From: Pseudalkalibacillus hwajinpoensis
GTDB lineage: Bacteria > Bacillota > Bacilli > Bacillales > Guptibacillaceae
Direction of reading: 5' to 3'
Length of the DNA stretch: 64,000 nt
NCBI RefSeq assembly: GCF_015234585.1
Contig: NZ_JADFCM010000007.1
Span: 1 to 64,000, forward strand
Shown: one piece after another, positions 39,293 to 51,575 of the stretch
How the letters are laid out: the number at the start of each line of letters is the position of its first letter
How positions within the stretch are numbered: position 1 is the stretch's first letter
Translations under genes and position numbers: made by a program
Notes under the pieces: generated by a model
What the model was told of the DNA's origin: nothing
The model's database searches: none
What the model saw: only the letters and a program-made list of their open reading frames with translations

Positions 39293-39928
39293 ATGACCAA
39301 AGGAATCTTAGGAAGAAAAGTAGGCATGACACAAGTTTTTGCTGACAACGGAGATATTATCCCGGTAACTGTTATTGAAGCAGAACCAAACGTTGTCCTT
39401 CAAAAGAAATTGGTTGATACAGACGGCTACGAAGCAATCCAAGTTGGTTTTGCTGACAAGAAGAAGTCTCGCTTCAACAAGCCTGAAGAAGGCCATGCTA
39501 CGAAAGCTAGCACGACACCTAAGCGCTTCGTGAAAGAAATTCGTAACGCAGAAGGTAGTTACGAAATTGGTCAGGAAGTCAAGGTAGATATCTTTAACGA
39601 AGGTGACGTAGTTGATGTAACTGGTACGTCTAAAGGGAAAGGTTTCCAAGGTGCAATCAAGCGCCATAACCAATCTCGCGGACCAATGACTCACGGTTCT
39701 CGTTATCACCGTCGTCCAGGTTCAATGGGACCTATCGATCCAATGCGTGTTATGAAAGGTAAACTTCTACCTGGTCGCATGGGTGGCGAACGTGTAACTG
39801 TACAAAACCTTGAGATCGTTAAAGTTGATGTAGAACGTAACGTCATTCTAGTAAAAGGTAACGTACCTGGAGCTAAGAAGAGCTACGTAACTATTCAAAG
39901 CGCGGTTAAAGCAAAAGAAGCTAAGTAA
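39293..39928 (+). CDS. rplC: 50S ribosomal protein L3
   Basis: 211 residues. Early assembly protein; its long loop reaches the peptidyl-transferase centre. [13 protein letters not shown] opens the protein and the loop ([20 protein letters not shown]) is conserved, including the GSMGPIDP segment where pleuromutilin resistance changes occur in other species; it looks wild type. ATG 39293 after GGAGGTGTGACGA. Confidence 0.97.
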   Translation: MTKGILGRKVGMTQVFADNGDIIPVTVIEAEPNVVLQKKLVDTDGYEAIQVGFADKKKSRFNKPEEGHATKASTTPKRFVKEIRNAEGSYEIGQEVKVDIFNEGDVVDVTGTSKGKGFQGAIKRHNQSRGPMTHGSRYHRRPGSMGPIDPMRVMKGKLLPGRMGGERVTVQNLEIVKVDVERNVILVKGNVPGAKKSYVTIQSAVKAKEAK

Positions 39929-39945
39929 GAAGGGAGGATATCCAA

Positions 39946-40569
39946 GTGCCTAAAGTAACAATGTTCAACCAAACCGGAGCACAGGTCGGCGACATCGAAC
40001 TCGCTGAAGCAATCTTCGGCATCGAACCAAACGAAAGTGTTATGTATGATGCGGTTATCATGCAACAAGCATCTATGCGTCAAGGTAATCATGACGTAAA
40101 AAATCGTTCAGAAGTACGCGGTGGTGGAGCTAAACCATGGCGCCAAAAAGGAACAGGTCGTGCTCGTCAGGGCTCAATCCGTTCACCACAATGGGTTGGC
40201 GGTGGAGTAGTATTTGGTCCGACACCAAGAAGCTATTCTTATAAGCTACCTAAAAAAGTTCGCCGTTTGGCAATCCGTTCTGCTTTGTCTTCTAAAGTAC
40301 AAACAGAGGATATGGTCATCGTGGACAGCATTTCTTTTGATGCTCCAAAAACAAAAGAAATGAAATCAGTACTATCAAGCTTATCTGCAGAAAACAAGGC
40401 GCTTATCGTTACAGGAGACTATAACGAAGCAGTTGCATTATCTGCACGCAATATTCCTGGTGTTACTGTTGTAACTTCAGCTGGACTTAACATCCTTGAT
40501 GTCCTTAAAGCTGACAAACTAGTTATGACAAAAGACGCTGTGGAAAAAGTAGAGGAGGTGCTAGCGTAA
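39946..40569 (+). CDS. rplD: 50S ribosomal protein L4
   Basis: 207 residues. L4 lines the polypeptide exit tunnel; its loop ([20 protein letters not shown]) carries the macrolide-site tip with a wild-type look. In E. coli L4 represses the S10 operon. GTG start at 39946 after GAAGGGAGGATATCCAA. The stop overlaps the rplW start by one base (TAATG). Confidence 0.97.
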   Translation: MPKVTMFNQTGAQVGDIELAEAIFGIEPNESVMYDAVIMQQASMRQGNHDVKNRSEVRGGGAKPWRQKGTGRARQGSIRSPQWVGGGVVFGPTPRSYSYKLPKKVRRLAIRSALSSKVQTEDMVIVDSISFDAPKTKEMKSVLSSLSAENKALIVTGDYNEAVALSARNIPGVTVVTSAGLNILDVLKADKLVMTKDAVEKVEEVLA

Positions 40570-40853
40570 TGAACGCTCGTGATATCATCAAGCGCCCCGT
40601 TATTACAGAAGCTACTACAGACGTAATGGCAGACAAAAAGTATACTTTCGAAGTTGATACTCGTGCTAACAAAACTCAAATCAAGAGTGCTCTAGAAGAA
40701 ATCTTCGGAGTTAAAGTTGCAGGAGTTAACACTCAGAACTATATGGGTAAAAAGAAACGTGTTGGCCGCCACAGCGGATTTACACCACGTCGCAAAAAAG
40801 CTATCGTGACGCTTACACCAGAAAGCAAAGAATTGGACTTCTTTGAAGGCTAA
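40569..40853 (+). CDS. rplW: 50S ribosomal protein L23
   Basis: 94 residues. L23 sits at the tunnel exit and is a docking point for trigger factor and the signal recognition particle. It opens with [16 protein letters not shown], and the extended loop [20 protein letters not shown] is conserved. Translation is coupled to rplD; GAGGAGGTGC in the end of rplD is the ribosome-binding site. Confidence 0.97.
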   Translation: MNARDIIKRPVITEATTDVMADKKYTFEVDTRANKTQIKSALEEIFGVKVAGVNTQNYMGKKKRVGRHSGFTPRRKKAIVTLTPESKELDFFEG

Positions 40854-40881
40854 AAATTAATAGTGAAGGAGGGAAATAAGA

Positions 40882-41712
40882 ATGGCGATTAAAAAGTATA
40901 AACCGACCACAAACGGTCGTCGTGGTATGTCAGTATCTGACTTTGCTGAAATCACAACAGACCAGCCGGAAAAATCGTTGCTTGCACCGATTCATAGAAA
41001 AGGCGGTCGTAACAACCAAGGTCGCTTGACAGTTCGTCACCAAGGTGGCGGTCACAAGCGTAAATACCGTGTTATCGACTTTAAACGAGACAAAGATGGA
41101 ATACCAGGACGCGTTGCTACGATCGAATACGATCCAAACCGCTCTGCTAACATCGCTCTTATCAACTATGCTGATGGAGAGAAGCGTTACATTCTTGCTC
41201 CAAAAGGAATTAAAGTAGGAACTGAAATCATGTCTGGCGCTGAAGCTGACATTAAAGTAGGAAACGCTCTTCCACTAATCAACATTCCAGTTGGTACTAC
41301 TATTCACAATATCGAACTTAAACCAGGCCGCGGCGGACAGCTTGTTCGTTCTGCTGGCGCAGAAGCTCAGCTTCTTGGTAAAGAAGGCAGATACGTACTA
41401 GTACGTCTTCGTTCTGGAGAAACTCGTATGATTCTATCTACTTGCCGCGCTACAATCGGTCAGGTTGGTAACCTTGAGCACGAGCTTATCAATATTGGTA
41501 AAGCTGGTCGTTCTCGCTGGTTGGGCATTCGTCCTACAGTTCGTGGTTCTGTAATGAACCCAGTTGATCACCCACACGGTGGTGGTGAAGGTCGTGCGCC
41601 GATCGGACGTAAATCACCAATGTCACCATGGGGCAAACCAACCCTTGGATTTAAGACACGTAAGAAAAACAAAGACTCTGACAAGTACATTGTACGACGT
41701 CGTAAAAAATAA
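40882..41712 (+). CDS. rplB: 50S ribosomal protein L2
   Basis: 276 residues. Needed for subunit joining and peptidyl-transferase function. Opens [16 protein letters not shown]; the essential His is in the C-terminal [18 protein letters not shown] loop. GTKAGEGG-type insertions are absent. AAGGAGGG precedes ATG 40882. A hairpin starts right after its stop. Confidence 0.97.
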   Translation: MAIKKYKPTTNGRRGMSVSDFAEITTDQPEKSLLAPIHRKGGRNNQGRLTVRHQGGGHKRKYRVIDFKRDKDGIPGRVATIEYDPNRSANIALINYADGEKRYILAPKGIKVGTEIMSGAEADIKVGNALPLINIPVGTTIHNIELKPGRGGQLVRSAGAEAQLLGKEGRYVLVRLRSGETRMILSTCRATIGQVGNLEHELINIGKAGRSRWLGIRPTVRGSVMNPVDHPHGGGEGRAPIGRKSPMSPWGKPTLGFKTRKKNKDSDKYIVRRRKK

Positions 41713-41713
41713 C

Positions 41714-41753
41714 GAGATTTTCCTACGGTTCCAAGGAGCCGTAGCATAATCTC
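41714..41753 (+). other. Hairpin between rplB and rpsS
   Basis: Outer GAGATT/AATCTC (41714-41719, 41748-41753) and inner CTACGGTT/AGCCGTAG (41723-41730, 41737-41744). The CCAAGGAG loop and the ribosome-binding site AAAAGGGAGG at 41755-41764 follow closely. No terminator T run. Confidence 0.5.
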
Positions 41754-41770
41754 AAAAGGGAGGTTCACAA

Positions 41771-42049
41771 ATGGGTCGTAGTTTGAAAAAAGGACCTTTT
41801 GTCGACGATCATTTAATGAAAAAGGTCGAAGACTTAAATGAAAAGAGCGACAAAAAAGTTATCAAAACTTGGTCTCGTCGTTCAACAGTATTCCCAGAAT
41901 TTATTGGACACACTTTTGCAGTTTATGATGGACGCAAGCATGTACCGGTTTATGTTACTGAAGACATGGTCGGCCACAAACTTGGTGAATTTGCTCCAAC
42001 TCGCACATATCGCGGGCACGCTGCAGATGACAAAAAAACTAGACGTTAA
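41771..42049 (+). CDS. rpsS: 30S ribosomal protein S19
   Basis: 92 residues. 30S head protein that contacts the A-site tRNA region and bridges to the 50[18 protein letters not shown] at the start and [19 protein letters not shown] end ([15 protein letters not shown]) are conserved. AAAAGGGAGG lies before ATG 41771. Confidence 0.97.
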   Translation: MGRSLKKGPFVDDHLMKKVEDLNEKSDKKVIKTWSRRSTVFPEFIGHTFAVYDGRKHVPVYVTEDMVGHKLGEFAPTRTYRGHAADDKKTRR

Positions 42050-42069
42050 TTTGAGGGGAGGTACAACGA

Positions 42070-42411
42070 ATGCAAGCTAAAGCTGTTGCAAAACACGTGC
42101 GTATTGCTCCTCGTAAAGCACGCTTAGTCGTAGATCTCATTCGAGGAAAGCAAGTCGGTGAAGCTATTGCGATTTTGCGCAACACAAACAAAGCTGCTTC
42201 TCCAGTAGTTGAGAAAGTGCTTAACTCTGCGATCGCTAATGCAGAGCATAATCTTGAGCTAGAACCGAACAATCTTACGGTTTCTCAAGTGTTTGTGGAC
42301 GAAGGAGTAACAATGAAACGTTTCCGCCCACGCGCTATGGGTAGAGCTAGCCGCATTAACAAGCGTACTAGCCATATCACAGTCGTGGTATCAGAAAAGA
42401 AGGAGGGATAA
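42070..42411 (+). CDS. rplV: 50S ribosomal protein L22
   Basis: 113 residues. Its beta-hairpin lines the exit tunnel with L4. Opens [20 protein letters not shown]; the tunnel loop [20 protein letters not shown] is complete and shows no macrolide-resistance duplication. ATG 42070 after GAGGGGAGGTAC; three bases before rpsC. Confidence 0.97.
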   Translation: MQAKAVAKHVRIAPRKARLVVDLIRGKQVGEAIAILRNTNKAASPVVEKVLNSAIANAEHNLELEPNNLTVSQVFVDEGVTMKRFRPRAMGRASRINKRTSHITVVVSEKKEG

Positions 42412-42414
42412 CGA

Positions 42415-43074
42415 GTGGGTCAGAAAATTAATCCGGTAGGACTTCGAATTGGTGTCATTCGTGATTGGGAGTCTAAATGGTACGCAGACAAAGATTACGC
42501 TAACCTTTTACACGAAGATATTAAAATTCGTGAATATATTGAAAAACGTTTGAAAGATGCATCTGTTTCAGCTGTTGAAATCGAACGTGCAGCAAACCGA
42601 GTGAATGTTACAGTGAAAACTGCTAAACCTGGTATGGTAATCGGTAAAGGTGGTTCTGAAGTTGAGTCTCTTCGTAAGTCTCTCGCGGAACTAACAGGTA
42701 AGAAAGTTCACGTTAACATTTTCGAAATCAAACAAGCTGACATCGACGCAACTCTAGTTGCTGATAACATCGCTCGTCAACTTGAAAACCGCGTTTCATT
42801 CCGTCGCGCTATGAAGCAAACAATCCAGCGTGCAATGAGATCCGGAGCAAAAGGTATTAAAACGCAAGTATCTGGCCGTCTAAACGGTGCTGATATTGCT
42901 CGTTCTGAATCATACAGTGAAGGTACTGTACCTCTTCACACACTTCGTGCTGACATCGATTATGGTACTGCAGAAGCAGATACTACTTACGGTAAGCTTG
43001 GTGTGAAGATTTGGATCTATCGTGGTGAAGTCCTTCCAACGAAAGGAACGCAAAAAGAGGAAGGGGGAAAATAA
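42415..43074 (+). CDS. rpsC: 30S ribosomal protein S3
   Basis: 219 residues. Forms part of the mRNA entry channel with helicase activity. KH domain with the [12 protein letters not shown] loop (about 73-84). The C-terminal domain has [23 protein letters not shown] start at 42415 after AAGGAGGG. Next gene rplP follows at once. Confidence 0.97.
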   Translation: MGQKINPVGLRIGVIRDWESKWYADKDYANLLHEDIKIREYIEKRLKDASVSAVEIERAANRVNVTVKTAKPGMVIGKGGSEVESLRKSLAELTGKKVHVNIFEIKQADIDATLVADNIARQLENRVSFRRAMKQTIQRAMRSGAKGIKTQVSGRLNGADIARSESYSEGTVPLHTLRADIDYGTAEADTTYGKLGVKIWIYRGEVLPTKGTQKEEGGK

Positions 43075-43705
<631 letters not shown>

Positions 43706-43725
43706 TATGAGGGGAGGTTTGCGAA

Positions 43726-43989
43726 ATGAGCGAACGCAATAATCGCAAAGTATACACTGGGCGTGTAGTCTCTGACAAAATGGATAAGACAATTACTGTT
43801 ATGGTTGAGACATACAAAATGCACCCGTTATACGGTAAACGCGTTAAGTATTCTAAGAAGTTTAAAGCACATGATGAAAACAACACTGCAAAAATCAACG
43901 ACGTGGTAACTATCATGGAAACTCGTCCAGTTTCTAAAGATAAGCGTTTCCGTCTTATGGAAGTAGTTGTAGAAGCAGTTATTATCTAA
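43726..43989 (+). CDS. rpsQ: 30S ribosomal protein S17
   Basis: 87 residues. Primary 16S-binding OB-fold protein that helps fold the 5' domain. [17 protein letters not shown] and [13 protein letters not shown] are conserved. GAGGGGAGG precedes ATG 43726. Confidence 0.97.
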   Translation: MSERNNRKVYTGRVVSDKMDKTITVMVETYKMHPLYGKRVKYSKKFKAHDENNTAKINDVVTIMETRPVSKDKRFRLMEVVVEAVII

Positions 43990-44034
43990 ATGAACTCGGA
44001 TCATTGAATAATGTCCGAAGGGAGGTCTTTCTAG

Positions 44035-44403
44035 ATGATTCAACAGGAATCTCGTTTGAAATCAGCAGACAACTCTGGTGCACGCGAATTGCTATGTATC
44101 AAAGTTCTTGGTGGCTCCGGTCGCAAAACTGCTAATATCGGTGACGTAATTGTTTGTTCGGTGAAACAGGCAACACCTGGAGGCGTTGTTAAGAAGGGTG
44201 AAGTCGTAAGAGCTGTTATTGTACGCAGTAAATCTGGCGTTCGTCGTCAAGATGGTTCATATATCAAATTTGACGAAAACGCAGCGGTTGTTATCCGTGA
44301 TGACAAAGGACCGCGCGGAACACGTATTTTCGGACCAGTTGCTCGCGAACTACGCGACAATCAGTTCATGAAAATCGTTTCTCTTGCTCCAGAAGTTCTT
44401 TAA
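44035..44403 (+). CDS. rplN: 50S ribosomal protein L14
   Basis: 122 residues. Subunit-bridge protein and binding platform for the silencing factor RsfS. Opens [24 protein letters not shown]-type strand and [13 protein letters not shown] are conserved. GAAGGGAGG lies before ATG 44035. Confidence 0.97.
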   Translation: MIQQESRLKSADNSGARELLCIKVLGGSGRKTANIGDVIVCSVKQATPGGVVKKGEVVRAVIVRSKSGVRRQDGSYIKFDENAAVVIRDDKGPRGTRIFGPVARELRDNQFMKIVSLAPEVL

Positions 44404-44444
44404 TCATTTGAAAATAGATGCCTTGTAAGGAGGTGCGCGACCTT

Positions 44445-44756
44445 ATGCACGTAAAAAAGGGAGATAAAGTAAAAGTTATTTCTGGTAAGGATAAAGGTAA
44501 ACAAGGTGTGATCCTTGAAGCTTACCCGAAAAAAGAAAGAGTTATCGTTGAAGGTGTCAACCTTGTTAAGAAACATTCGAAACCATCACAGGCTAATCCT
44601 CAAGGTGGAATCATCGAACAGGAAGCTGCGGTTCATGTTTCTAACGTAATGGCGCTTGATCCGAAGTCTGGTGAACCTACTCGCGTTGGATACAAAGTAG
44701 ACAACGGGAAGAAAGTTCGTATCTCAAAAAAATCCGGTGAAGTACTCGATAAGTAG
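44445..44756 (+). CDS. rplX: 50S ribosomal protein L24
   Basis: 103 residues. Initiator of 50S assembly, with an N-terminal KOW motif ([18 protein letters not shown]). AAGGAGGTG at 44428-44436 sets ATG 44445; an in-frame ATG at 44418 lies before that site and is rejected. Confidence 0.96.
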   Translation: MHVKKGDKVKVISGKDKGKQGVILEAYPKKERVIVEGVNLVKKHSKPSQANPQGGIIEQEAAVHVSNVMALDPKSGEPTRVGYKVDNGKKVRISKKSGEVLDK

Positions 44757-44781
44757 TTCGTAGCGAAAGGAGGTCAATCCG

Positions 44782-45321
44782 ATGAATCGTTTCCAAGAAA
44801 AGTATCAAAATGAAACTAAACCTGCATTGATGGAGAAATTTAATTATTCCTCTGTTATGGAAGTTCCAAAACTTGAGAAAATCGTAATCAACATGGGTGT
44901 TGGTGACGCTGTACAGAACCCGAAAGCTCTTGATACAGCTGTTGAAGAGCTTGAGTTAATCTCAGGTCAAAAACCACTTATCACTCGTGCTAAAAAGTCT
45001 ATCGCTGGCTTTAAGCTTCGTGAAGACATGCCGATTGGTGCAAAAGTTACATTGCGCGGAACTCGTATGTTTGAATTCCTAGATAAACTTATTTCTGTAT
45101 CACTACCTCGTGTACGTGACTTCAGAGGTATTTCTAAGAAAGCATTCGACGGTCGTGGTAACTACACACTTGGTATTAAAGAGCAGTTGATTTTCCCTGA
45201 AATTGATTACGATAAAGTAAATAAAGTACGCGGAATGGACATCGTTATCGTAACAACAGCTAATACGGACGAAGAGAGCCGTGAAATGTTGACTAACCTA
45301 GGTATGCCATTTCAAAAGTAA
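44782..45321 (+). CDS. rplE: 50S ribosomal protein L5
   Basis: 179 residues. Carries 5S rRNA into the central protuberance and touches P-site tRNA. The start [19 protein letters not shown], the core [13 protein letters not shown] and [20 protein letters not shown] are all family-typical. GAAAGGAGG precedes ATG 44782. Confidence 0.97.
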   Translation: MNRFQEKYQNETKPALMEKFNYSSVMEVPKLEKIVINMGVGDAVQNPKALDTAVEELELISGQKPLITRAKKSIAGFKLREDMPIGAKVTLRGTRMFEFLDKLISVSLPRVRDFRGISKKAFDGRGNYTLGIKEQLIFPEIDYDKVNKVRGMDIVIVTTANTDEESREMLTNLGMPFQK

Positions 45322-45325
45322 GTAA

Positions 45326-45523
<198 letters not shown>

Positions 45524-45552
45524 ACCCGAAATAGGGAAGGAGGTAATTACTA

Positions 45553-45951
45553 ATGGTCATGACTGATCCAATCGCAGATATGCTTACAAGAATTCGTAAT
45601 GCGAACACTGTTCGCCACGAAAAACTTGAGTTTCCTGCATCTAATTCGAAAAGAAGCATCGCTGAAATCCTCAAACGTGAAGGTTTTGTACGTGATGTTG
45701 AAATGATCGAAGACAGCAAACAAGGAATCATCCGTATCTTCTTAAAATACGGTTCAAATAACGAACGAGTTATCACTGGATTAAAGCGAATCAGTAAACC
45801 TGGTCTTCGCGTATACGCTAAAGCAGACGAAGTACCACGTGTACTTGGCGGTCTAGGAATCGCTCTTGTTTCTACTTCTAAAGGAATTATGACGGACAAA
45901 GAAGCTCGTCAACAGCAAGTAGGCGGAGAAGTTCTAGCGTACGTTTGGTAA
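45553..45951 (+). CDS. rpsH: 30S ribosomal protein S8
   Basis: 132 residues. Primary binder of the 16S central domain; in E. coli it represses the spc operon. [18 protein letters not shown] matches B. subtilis from the first Met. The C-terminal [20 protein letters not shown] is conserved. GAAGGAGGTAATTACTA precedes ATG 45553. Confidence 0.97.
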   Translation: MVMTDPIADMLTRIRNANTVRHEKLEFPASNSKRSIAEILKREGFVRDVEMIEDSKQGIIRIFLKYGSNNERVITGLKRISKPGLRVYAKADEVPRVLGGLGIALVSTSKGIMTDKEARQQQVGGEVLAYVW

Positions 45952-45978
45952 TTCTTAAAGCAGAATGGAGGTGTAATT

Positions 45979-46515
45979 ATGTCACGTGTCGGACTTAAAC
46001 CGATTGAAATCCCAAGTGGTGTAACAATCGATATCAAAGAGGACGTTGTAACGGTTAAAGGACCTAAAGGGGAACTTTCTCGTTCATTCAGCTCTGATAT
46101 CAAAGTAAACATTGAAGAGAACGTGCTAACTGTAGCTCGTCCTTCAGATCATAAAGAGCACCGTGCACTTCACGGTACAACTCGCAGCCTGATCGCTAAC
46201 ATGGTTGAAGGTGTGACTAAAGGCTTTGAAAAAGGTCTTGAAATCATCGGGGTTGGTTACCGTGCTAGTAAATCCGGTCAGAAACTAATCCTTAACGTAG
46301 GGTACTCTCACCCAGTTGAGATGGTACCTGAAGAAGGTATTGACATTGAAGTTCCTTCAAACACAAAAGTTGTTGTTAAAGGGATCGATAAAGAACGCGT
46401 TGGAGCTGTTGCAGCAAACATCCGCGCTGTCCGTACTCCAGAACCTTATAAAGGTAAAGGAATTCGTTACGAAGGCGAATATGTACGTCGTAAAGAAGGT
46501 AAAACAGGTAAATAG
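45979..46515 (+). CDS. rplF: 50S ribosomal protein L6
   Basis: 178 residues, two repeated domains near the factor-binding site. Opens [14 protein letters not shown]; the C-terminal signature [19 protein letters not shown] is present. AATGGAGGTG before ATG 45979. Confidence 0.97.
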   Translation: MSRVGLKPIEIPSGVTIDIKEDVVTVKGPKGELSRSFSSDIKVNIEENVLTVARPSDHKEHRALHGTTRSLIANMVEGVTKGFEKGLEIIGVGYRASKSGQKLILNVGYSHPVEMVPEEGIDIEVPSNTKVVVKGIDKERVGAVAANIRAVRTPEPYKGKGIRYEGEYVRRKEGKTGK

Positions 46516-46544
46516 GTAAAACCTAGCGGAAAGGAGTGACTTTA

Positions 46545-46907
46545 ATGATCACTAAGGCCGATAAAAACAAAGCGCGTCAAAAAAGACACGCTCGCGTTCG
46601 TCGCACAGTTACCGGTACTACTGAACGTCCGCGTCTAAACGTATTCCGTTCTAATAAGAACATCTATGCTCAGCTTATCGATGACACTAAAGGTGTTACA
46701 ATCGTTGGAGCTTCAAGTATGGAACAAGGAATTGACGTTAAACACGGCGGTAACACAGAAGCAGCTGTGAAAGTAGGAGAAGCTATCGCAAAGCGTGCTG
46801 TTGAAGCAGGTTATTCAGAAGTGGTTTTCGACCGCGGAGGATACCTCTATCACGGACGTGTGAAAGCTCTTGCAGACGCAGCGCGTGAAGCAGGACTGAA
46901 ATTTTAA
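46545..46907 (+). CDS. rplR: 50S ribosomal protein L18
   Basis: 120 residues. Binds 5S rRNA with L5. The basic N-terminus ([18 protein letters not shown]) and AAREAGLKF end are typical. ATG 46545 follows AAGGAGTG (46531-46538); a GTG at 46536 is within that site. Confidence 0.96.
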   Translation: MITKADKNKARQKRHARVRRTVTGTTERPRLNVFRSNKNIYAQLIDDTKGVTIVGASSMEQGIDVKHGGNTEAAVKVGEAIAKRAVEAGYSEVVFDRGGYLYHGRVKALADAAREAGLKF

Positions 46908-46925
46908 TAAAAAGGAGGTTAACTC

Positions 46926-47426
46926 ATGCCTAGCATTGATGCTAACAAACTAGAACTTGAAGAACGCGTAGTTACCGTTAACCGCGTAGCGAAGGTTGTA
47001 AAAGGTGGACGTCGTTTCCGCTTTGCAGCAATCGTAGTTGTCGGAGATAAAAACGGTCACGTTGGATTCGGAACTGGTAAAGCACAGGAAGTTCCTGAAG
47101 CTATTCGCAAAGCTATTGAAGATGCGAAAAAGAACTTAATTACTGTTCCAGTCGTTGGAACAACAATTCCTCACCAAATCACAGGCCATTTCGGAGCTGG
47201 TAACGTACTATTGAAGCCTGCTTCTGAAGGTACAGGAGTTATCGCTGGCGGACCTGTTCGTGCGGTACTTGAACTCGCTGGTGTAGGTGACATTCTATCG
47301 AAGTCTCTTGGATCTAACAATCCGATTAACATGGTGCGTGCAACTCTTAATGGCCTTGAAAACCTTAAGCGTGCTGAAGACGTTGCGAAGCTTCGTGGAA
47401 AATCTGTAGAAGAGCTACTAGGTTAA
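46926..47426 (+). CDS. rpsE: 30S ribosomal protein S5
   Basis: 166 residues. Accuracy protein at the mRNA entry pore with S3 and S4. The dsRNA-binding-like domain has [18 protein letters not shown], with the residues altered in spectinomycin resistance looking wild type. The second domain has [28 protein letters not shown] precedes ATG 46926. Confidence 0.97.
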   Translation: MPSIDANKLELEERVVTVNRVAKVVKGGRRFRFAAIVVVGDKNGHVGFGTGKAQEVPEAIRKAIEDAKKNLITVPVVGTTIPHQITGHFGAGNVLLKPASEGTGVIAGGPVRAVLELAGVGDILSKSLGSNNPINMVRATLNGLENLKRAEDVAKLRGKSVEELLG

Positions 47427-47440
47427 GGGAGGGAAATTAG

Positions 47441-47629
47441 ATGGCTAAGCAATTAGAAATCACCCTCACACGTAGTGTGATTGGTCGCCCTCAAGACCAA
47501 CGCGTGACGGTAAAAACACTTGGACTTAAAAAGATGCATCACACGGTTGTTCATAGCGACAATCCTGCGATTCGCGGTATGATCAACAAGGTATCTCACC
47601 TTGTAACTGTTAACGAAATTGATGCGTAA
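47441..47629 (+). CDS. rpmD: 50S ribosomal protein L30
   Basis: 62 residues, the short bacterial L30. [20 protein letters not shown] and [20 protein letters not shown] are diagnostic. GGGAGGG precedes ATG 47441. Lies between rpsE and rplO as usual. Confidence 0.96.
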   Translation: MAKQLEITLTRSVIGRPQDQRVTVKTLGLKKMHHTVVHSDNPAIRGMINKVSHLVTVNEIDA

Positions 47630-47658
47630 AAAATCTATACATTGAGGAGGTGCCCACA

Positions 47659-48099
47659 ATGAAACTACACGAACTAAAACCATCTGAAGGTTCTCGTAAA
47701 GAACGCAACAGACTTGGTCGCGGTATTGCTACTGGTAACGGTAAGACATCTGGCCGTGGTCAAAAAGGTCAAAAAGCTCGTTCTGGCGGCGGTGTACGCG
47801 TCGGTTTCGAAGGAGGACAGCTTCCAATCTTTAAACGTCTACCGAAACGTGGATTTACAAACATGAACCGTAAAGAGTTCGCGATTGTTAATCTTGATTC
47901 GTTGAACCGTTTTGAAGATGGAACTGAAGTTTCTCCAGAGCTTCTTTTAGAATCTGGCGTAGTTAGCAAAGAAAAAGCTGGAATTAAGATTCTAGGTAAT
48001 GGTAAGCTTGAGAAAAAGCTTACCGTGAAAGCCCACAAGTTCTCTGCTTCTGCAAAAGAGGCGATTGAAGCGGCAGGCGGAAATACTGAGGTGATCTAA
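47659..48099 (+). CDS. rplO: 50S ribosomal protein L15
   Basis: 146 residues. Late 50S assembly protein with a long unstructured glycine/basic N-terminus ([20 protein letters not shown]). I chose ATG 47659, after GAGGAGGTG at 47644-47652, over the GTG at 47650 inside that site; the length then equals B. subtilis L15. The stop overlaps secY by one base. Confidence 0.96.
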   Translation: MKLHELKPSEGSRKERNRLGRGIATGNGKTSGRGQKGQKARSGGGVRVGFEGGQLPIFKRLPKRGFTNMNRKEFAIVNLDSLNRFEDGTEVSPELLLESGVVSKEKAGIKILGNGKLEKKLTVKAHKFSASAKEAIEAAGGNTEVI

Positions 48100-49394
48100 T
48101 GTTCCAAGCAATCTCCAACATTATGCGCGTAGGTGATATTAGAAATAAAGTTATTTTCACCCTACTCATGCTTGTCGTGTTCCGTATCGGAACATTCATA
48201 CCGGTTCCTGGTGTGAACAGAGATGTACTTCAATTTCAAGATCAAATGAGTCTCTTCGGAGTTCTCAACACCTTTGGCGGTGGAGCGTTGCAAAACTTCT
48301 CCATCTTTGCCATGGGAATTATGCCTTACATCACTGCTTCTATCATTGTGCAGCTTTTGCAAATGGACGTTGTTCCTAAGTTTACCGAATGGTCTAAACA
48401 GGGCGAAGCCGGACGTAAAAAGCTAACACAAGTTACTCGTTATGGAACGATCGCACTTGGACTTGTCCAAGGTGTTGGACTTTCAATCGGGTTTAACAAT
48501 ATTGTTGGAGGTCAGTTGATTAGTAATCCCGGTGTACTAACGTATCTTAATATTTCTCTTGTTTTAACAGCCGGAACGGCTTTTTTGATGTGGTTAGGCG
48601 AACAGATCACTGCAAAAGGCGTTGGAAACGGAATTTCAATCATTATCTTTGCTGGGATTGTAGCTGCAATTCCTCCGGGGCTTAATCAGCTCTATGCTCA
48701 GATGTTTGAGGGTTCTCAGGATGAGTTGTTCATTAACATCGTTACACTTGTTATTATTGCACTAGCTGCACTTGCAATTGTTGTCGCTGTTATCTTTGTT
48801 CAACAAGGTCTTCGTAAAATTCCAATTCAATATGCAAAACGAACTGTTAACCGCAGACAAGTTGGTGGTCAATCCACTCACTTACCGATTAAAGTTAATG
48901 CAGCAGGTGTTATTCCAGTTATCTTTGCGATATCACTGATCATTACTCCACCAACGATCGCCAGGTTGTTCGGAGATAATTCGGTAACGGAATGGATCGT
49001 AAGGGTGTTTGACTATACACAGCCTATTGGTATGGTCGTGTATGCGTTACTCATCATTGGATTTACGTATTTCTATACGTTCGTCCAGGTAAATCCGGAG
49101 AAAATGGCTGAGAATCTGAAAAAACAGGGTGGATACATTCCTGGTATTCGTCCGGGTAATGCTACTGAAACGTACATTACACGAATTCTCTACCGTTTAA
49201 CGTTTGTAGGAGCACTTTTCCTTGCTGTTATATCGATTATTCCGGTATTTTTCACAACCGTAGCAGGACTGCCGCAGACGCTGCAAATCGGCGGAACAAG
49301 CTTGCTGATCGTTGTTGGGGTAGCGCTTGATACGATGAAGCAAATTGAAAGTCAATTAATTAAACGTCATTATAAAGGCTTTATTAAATCTTGA
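48099..49394 (+). CDS. secY: Preprotein translocase subunit SecY
   Basis: 431 residues, ten transmembrane helices; the protein-conducting channel with SecE. FRIGTFIPVPGVN in helix 1, the plug and TM2 region (GGALQNFSIFAMGIMPYITA), and the cytoplasmic loop GGYIPGIRPGNATETYI that binds SecA and the ribosome are intact. Coupled to rplO by TAATG; GGTGATCTA is near the start. Confidence 0.97.
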   Translation: MFQAISNIMRVGDIRNKVIFTLLMLVVFRIGTFIPVPGVNRDVLQFQDQMSLFGVLNTFGGGALQNFSIFAMGIMPYITASIIVQLLQMDVVPKFTEWSKQGEAGRKKLTQVTRYGTIALGLVQGVGLSIGFNNIVGGQLISNPGVLTYLNISLVLTAGTAFLMWLGEQITAKGVGNGISIIIFAGIVAAIPPGLNQLYAQMFEGSQDELFINIVTLVIIALAALAIVVAVIFVQQGLRKIPIQYAKRTVNRRQVGGQSTHLPIKVNAAGVIPVIFAISLIITPPTIARLFGDNSVTEWIVRVFDYTQPIGMVVYALLIIGFTYFYTFVQVNPEKMAENLKKQGGYIPGIRPGNATETYITRILYRLTFVGALFLAVISIIPVFFTTVAGLPQTLQIGGTSLLIVVGVALDTMKQIESQLIKRHYKGFIKS

Positions 49395-49460
49395 GGATAA
49401 ACTGGGAAGAGCTTTCTTCCCCTCCTTCATCCTCGATTGGGTGACGTGCGGAGGGATTAG
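49395..49460 (+). other. Two-tier hairpin between secY and adk
   Basis: GAGGAT/ATCCTC (from 49393, including the secY stop, to 49434) encloses GGGAAGA/TCTTCCC (49404-49421). No T run follows. It may tune transcription or mRNA decay between secY and adk. Confidence 0.45.
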
Positions 49461-50110
<650 letters not shown>

Positions 50111-50111
<1 letters not shown>

Positions 50112-50857
50112 TGATTATTTGCAAGACTCCTCGTGAACTTGATATCATGCGAGAAGCAGGCAAAATTGTCGCGTTAACACATCAAGAACTACAGAAGCAC
50201 ATCAAGCCTGGAGTTACGACAAAAGAGCTGGATACGATTGCCGATCGGTTTATTCGTCAGCTTGGTGCAATTCCTTCCTTTAAGGGTTACAATGGATTTA
50301 CTGGAAGTATATGCGCTTCAGTCAATGAAGAGCTTGTACATGGTATTCCAGGAGATCGCGTGTTGGCGGAGGGAGATATAATTAGCATTGATATTGGTGC
50401 TAAGTATAATGGTTATCATGGCGATTCAGCCTGGACCTATCCTGTTGGCACTATCTCAGAAGAAGACGAACGGTTGTTAAAAGTTACCGAGGAATCGTTA
50501 TATAAAGGGTTGAATGAGACGAAGGCTGGTAGGAGGCTTTCTGATATTTCTCATGCGATCCAAGCATATGCCGAAGCTGAGGGTTTTTCGATTGTACGAG
50601 AATATGTTGGTCATGGTGTAGGTCAGGACCTTCATGAAGATCCTCAAATTCCCCATTACGGTCCTCCAGGAAAAGGACCGAGGCTTAAGCAGGGGATGGT
50701 CCTTGCAGTAGAGCCAATGGTGAATCTGGGCTCTCGCTACGTTCGAACACTTTCGGATAATTGGACTGTAGTAACAACTGACGGTAAGAACTGTGCTCAT
50801 TTCGAGCATACGATTGCCGTTACAGAAGAAGGATATGAAATACTAACAAAAGCCTAA
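50111..50857 (+). CDS. map: Methionine aminopeptidase type I
   Basis: 248 residues. Removes the initiator Met from new proteins. The five metal ligands fit: Asp in [10 protein letters not shown], Asp in HGDSAW, His in [10 protein letters not shown], Glu in AVEPMVN and Glu in FEHTIAV. Start coupled to the adk stop (TAATG). Second map genes are common in bacilli; this is the operon copy. Confidence 0.97.
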
Positions 50858-50873
50858 GTGAAGGTGATGGTTC

Positions 50874-51194
50874 GTGAAAGAGTCGGATACCGTTCCCGAG
50901 ATCGGTCAGATCGTTCGGAATAGACGGGGAAGAGACGCTGATCAATATAGCGTGATTGTAGGGATTGTTGATGAACGTTATGTTTTCTTAGCCGATGGTG
51001 ACAAACGAAAGTTTGATCGTCCTAAGCGGAAGAACCTCGCACACCTTGAGCTGGTAGAGTATATATCTCCTGAGGTAAAGCGAAGTCTTGAAGAAACGGG
51101 CCGTGTCACAAATGGCAAGCTACGTTTCGCGATCTCAAAGTATATGAATGAACACGTCATTGATTTAAAGGAGGGAGAGCAAGTAGATGGCTAA
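50874..51194 (+). CDS. KOW-domain RNA-binding protein (L14e-like, YbzG type)
   Basis: 106 residues with a KOW-like N-terminal barrel ([20 protein letters not shown], then [18 protein letters not shown]). Related small genes sit between map and infA in many Bacillaceae. The fold suggests RNA or ribosome binding, but no function is established that I know of. GTG start at 50874 after AAGGTGATGG. Its end overlaps infA by eight bases. Confidence 0.8.
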   Translation: MKESDTVPEIGQIVRNRRGRDADQYSVIVGIVDERYVFLADGDKRKFDRPKRKNLAHLELVEYISPEVKRSLEETGRVTNGKLRFAISKYMNEHVIDLKEGEQVDG

Positions 51195-51405
51195 AGAAGA
51201 AGTAATTGAAATGGAAGGCACGGTTATCGAACCTCTACCGAATGCAATGTTTCGAGTAGAACTCGAAAACGGTCATAAGATTCTTGCTCACGTATCCGGA
51301 AAGATACGTATGCATTACATCCGTATTCTACCAGGTGACAAAGTAACTGTTGAGCTTTCTCCATATGACTTATCACGTGGTCGTATCACGTATCGATATA
51401 AATAA
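51187..51405 (+). CDS. infA: Translation initiation factor IF-1
   Basis: 72 residues, one OB-fold. IF-1 blocks the A site during initiation. [20 protein letters not shown] and the end [13 protein letters not shown] are the family pattern. The ribosome-binding site AAGGAGGGAG is inside the preceding KOW gene, with eight bases of overlap. Confidence 0.97.
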   Translation: MAKEEVIEMEGTVIEPLPNAMFRVELENGHKILAHVSGKIRMHYIRILPGDKVTVELSPYDLSRGRITYRYK

Positions 51406-51413
51406 GAAATTAA

Positions 51414-51554
<141 letters not shown>

Positions 51555-51575
51555 TATATAAGGAGGTGCAACGTA

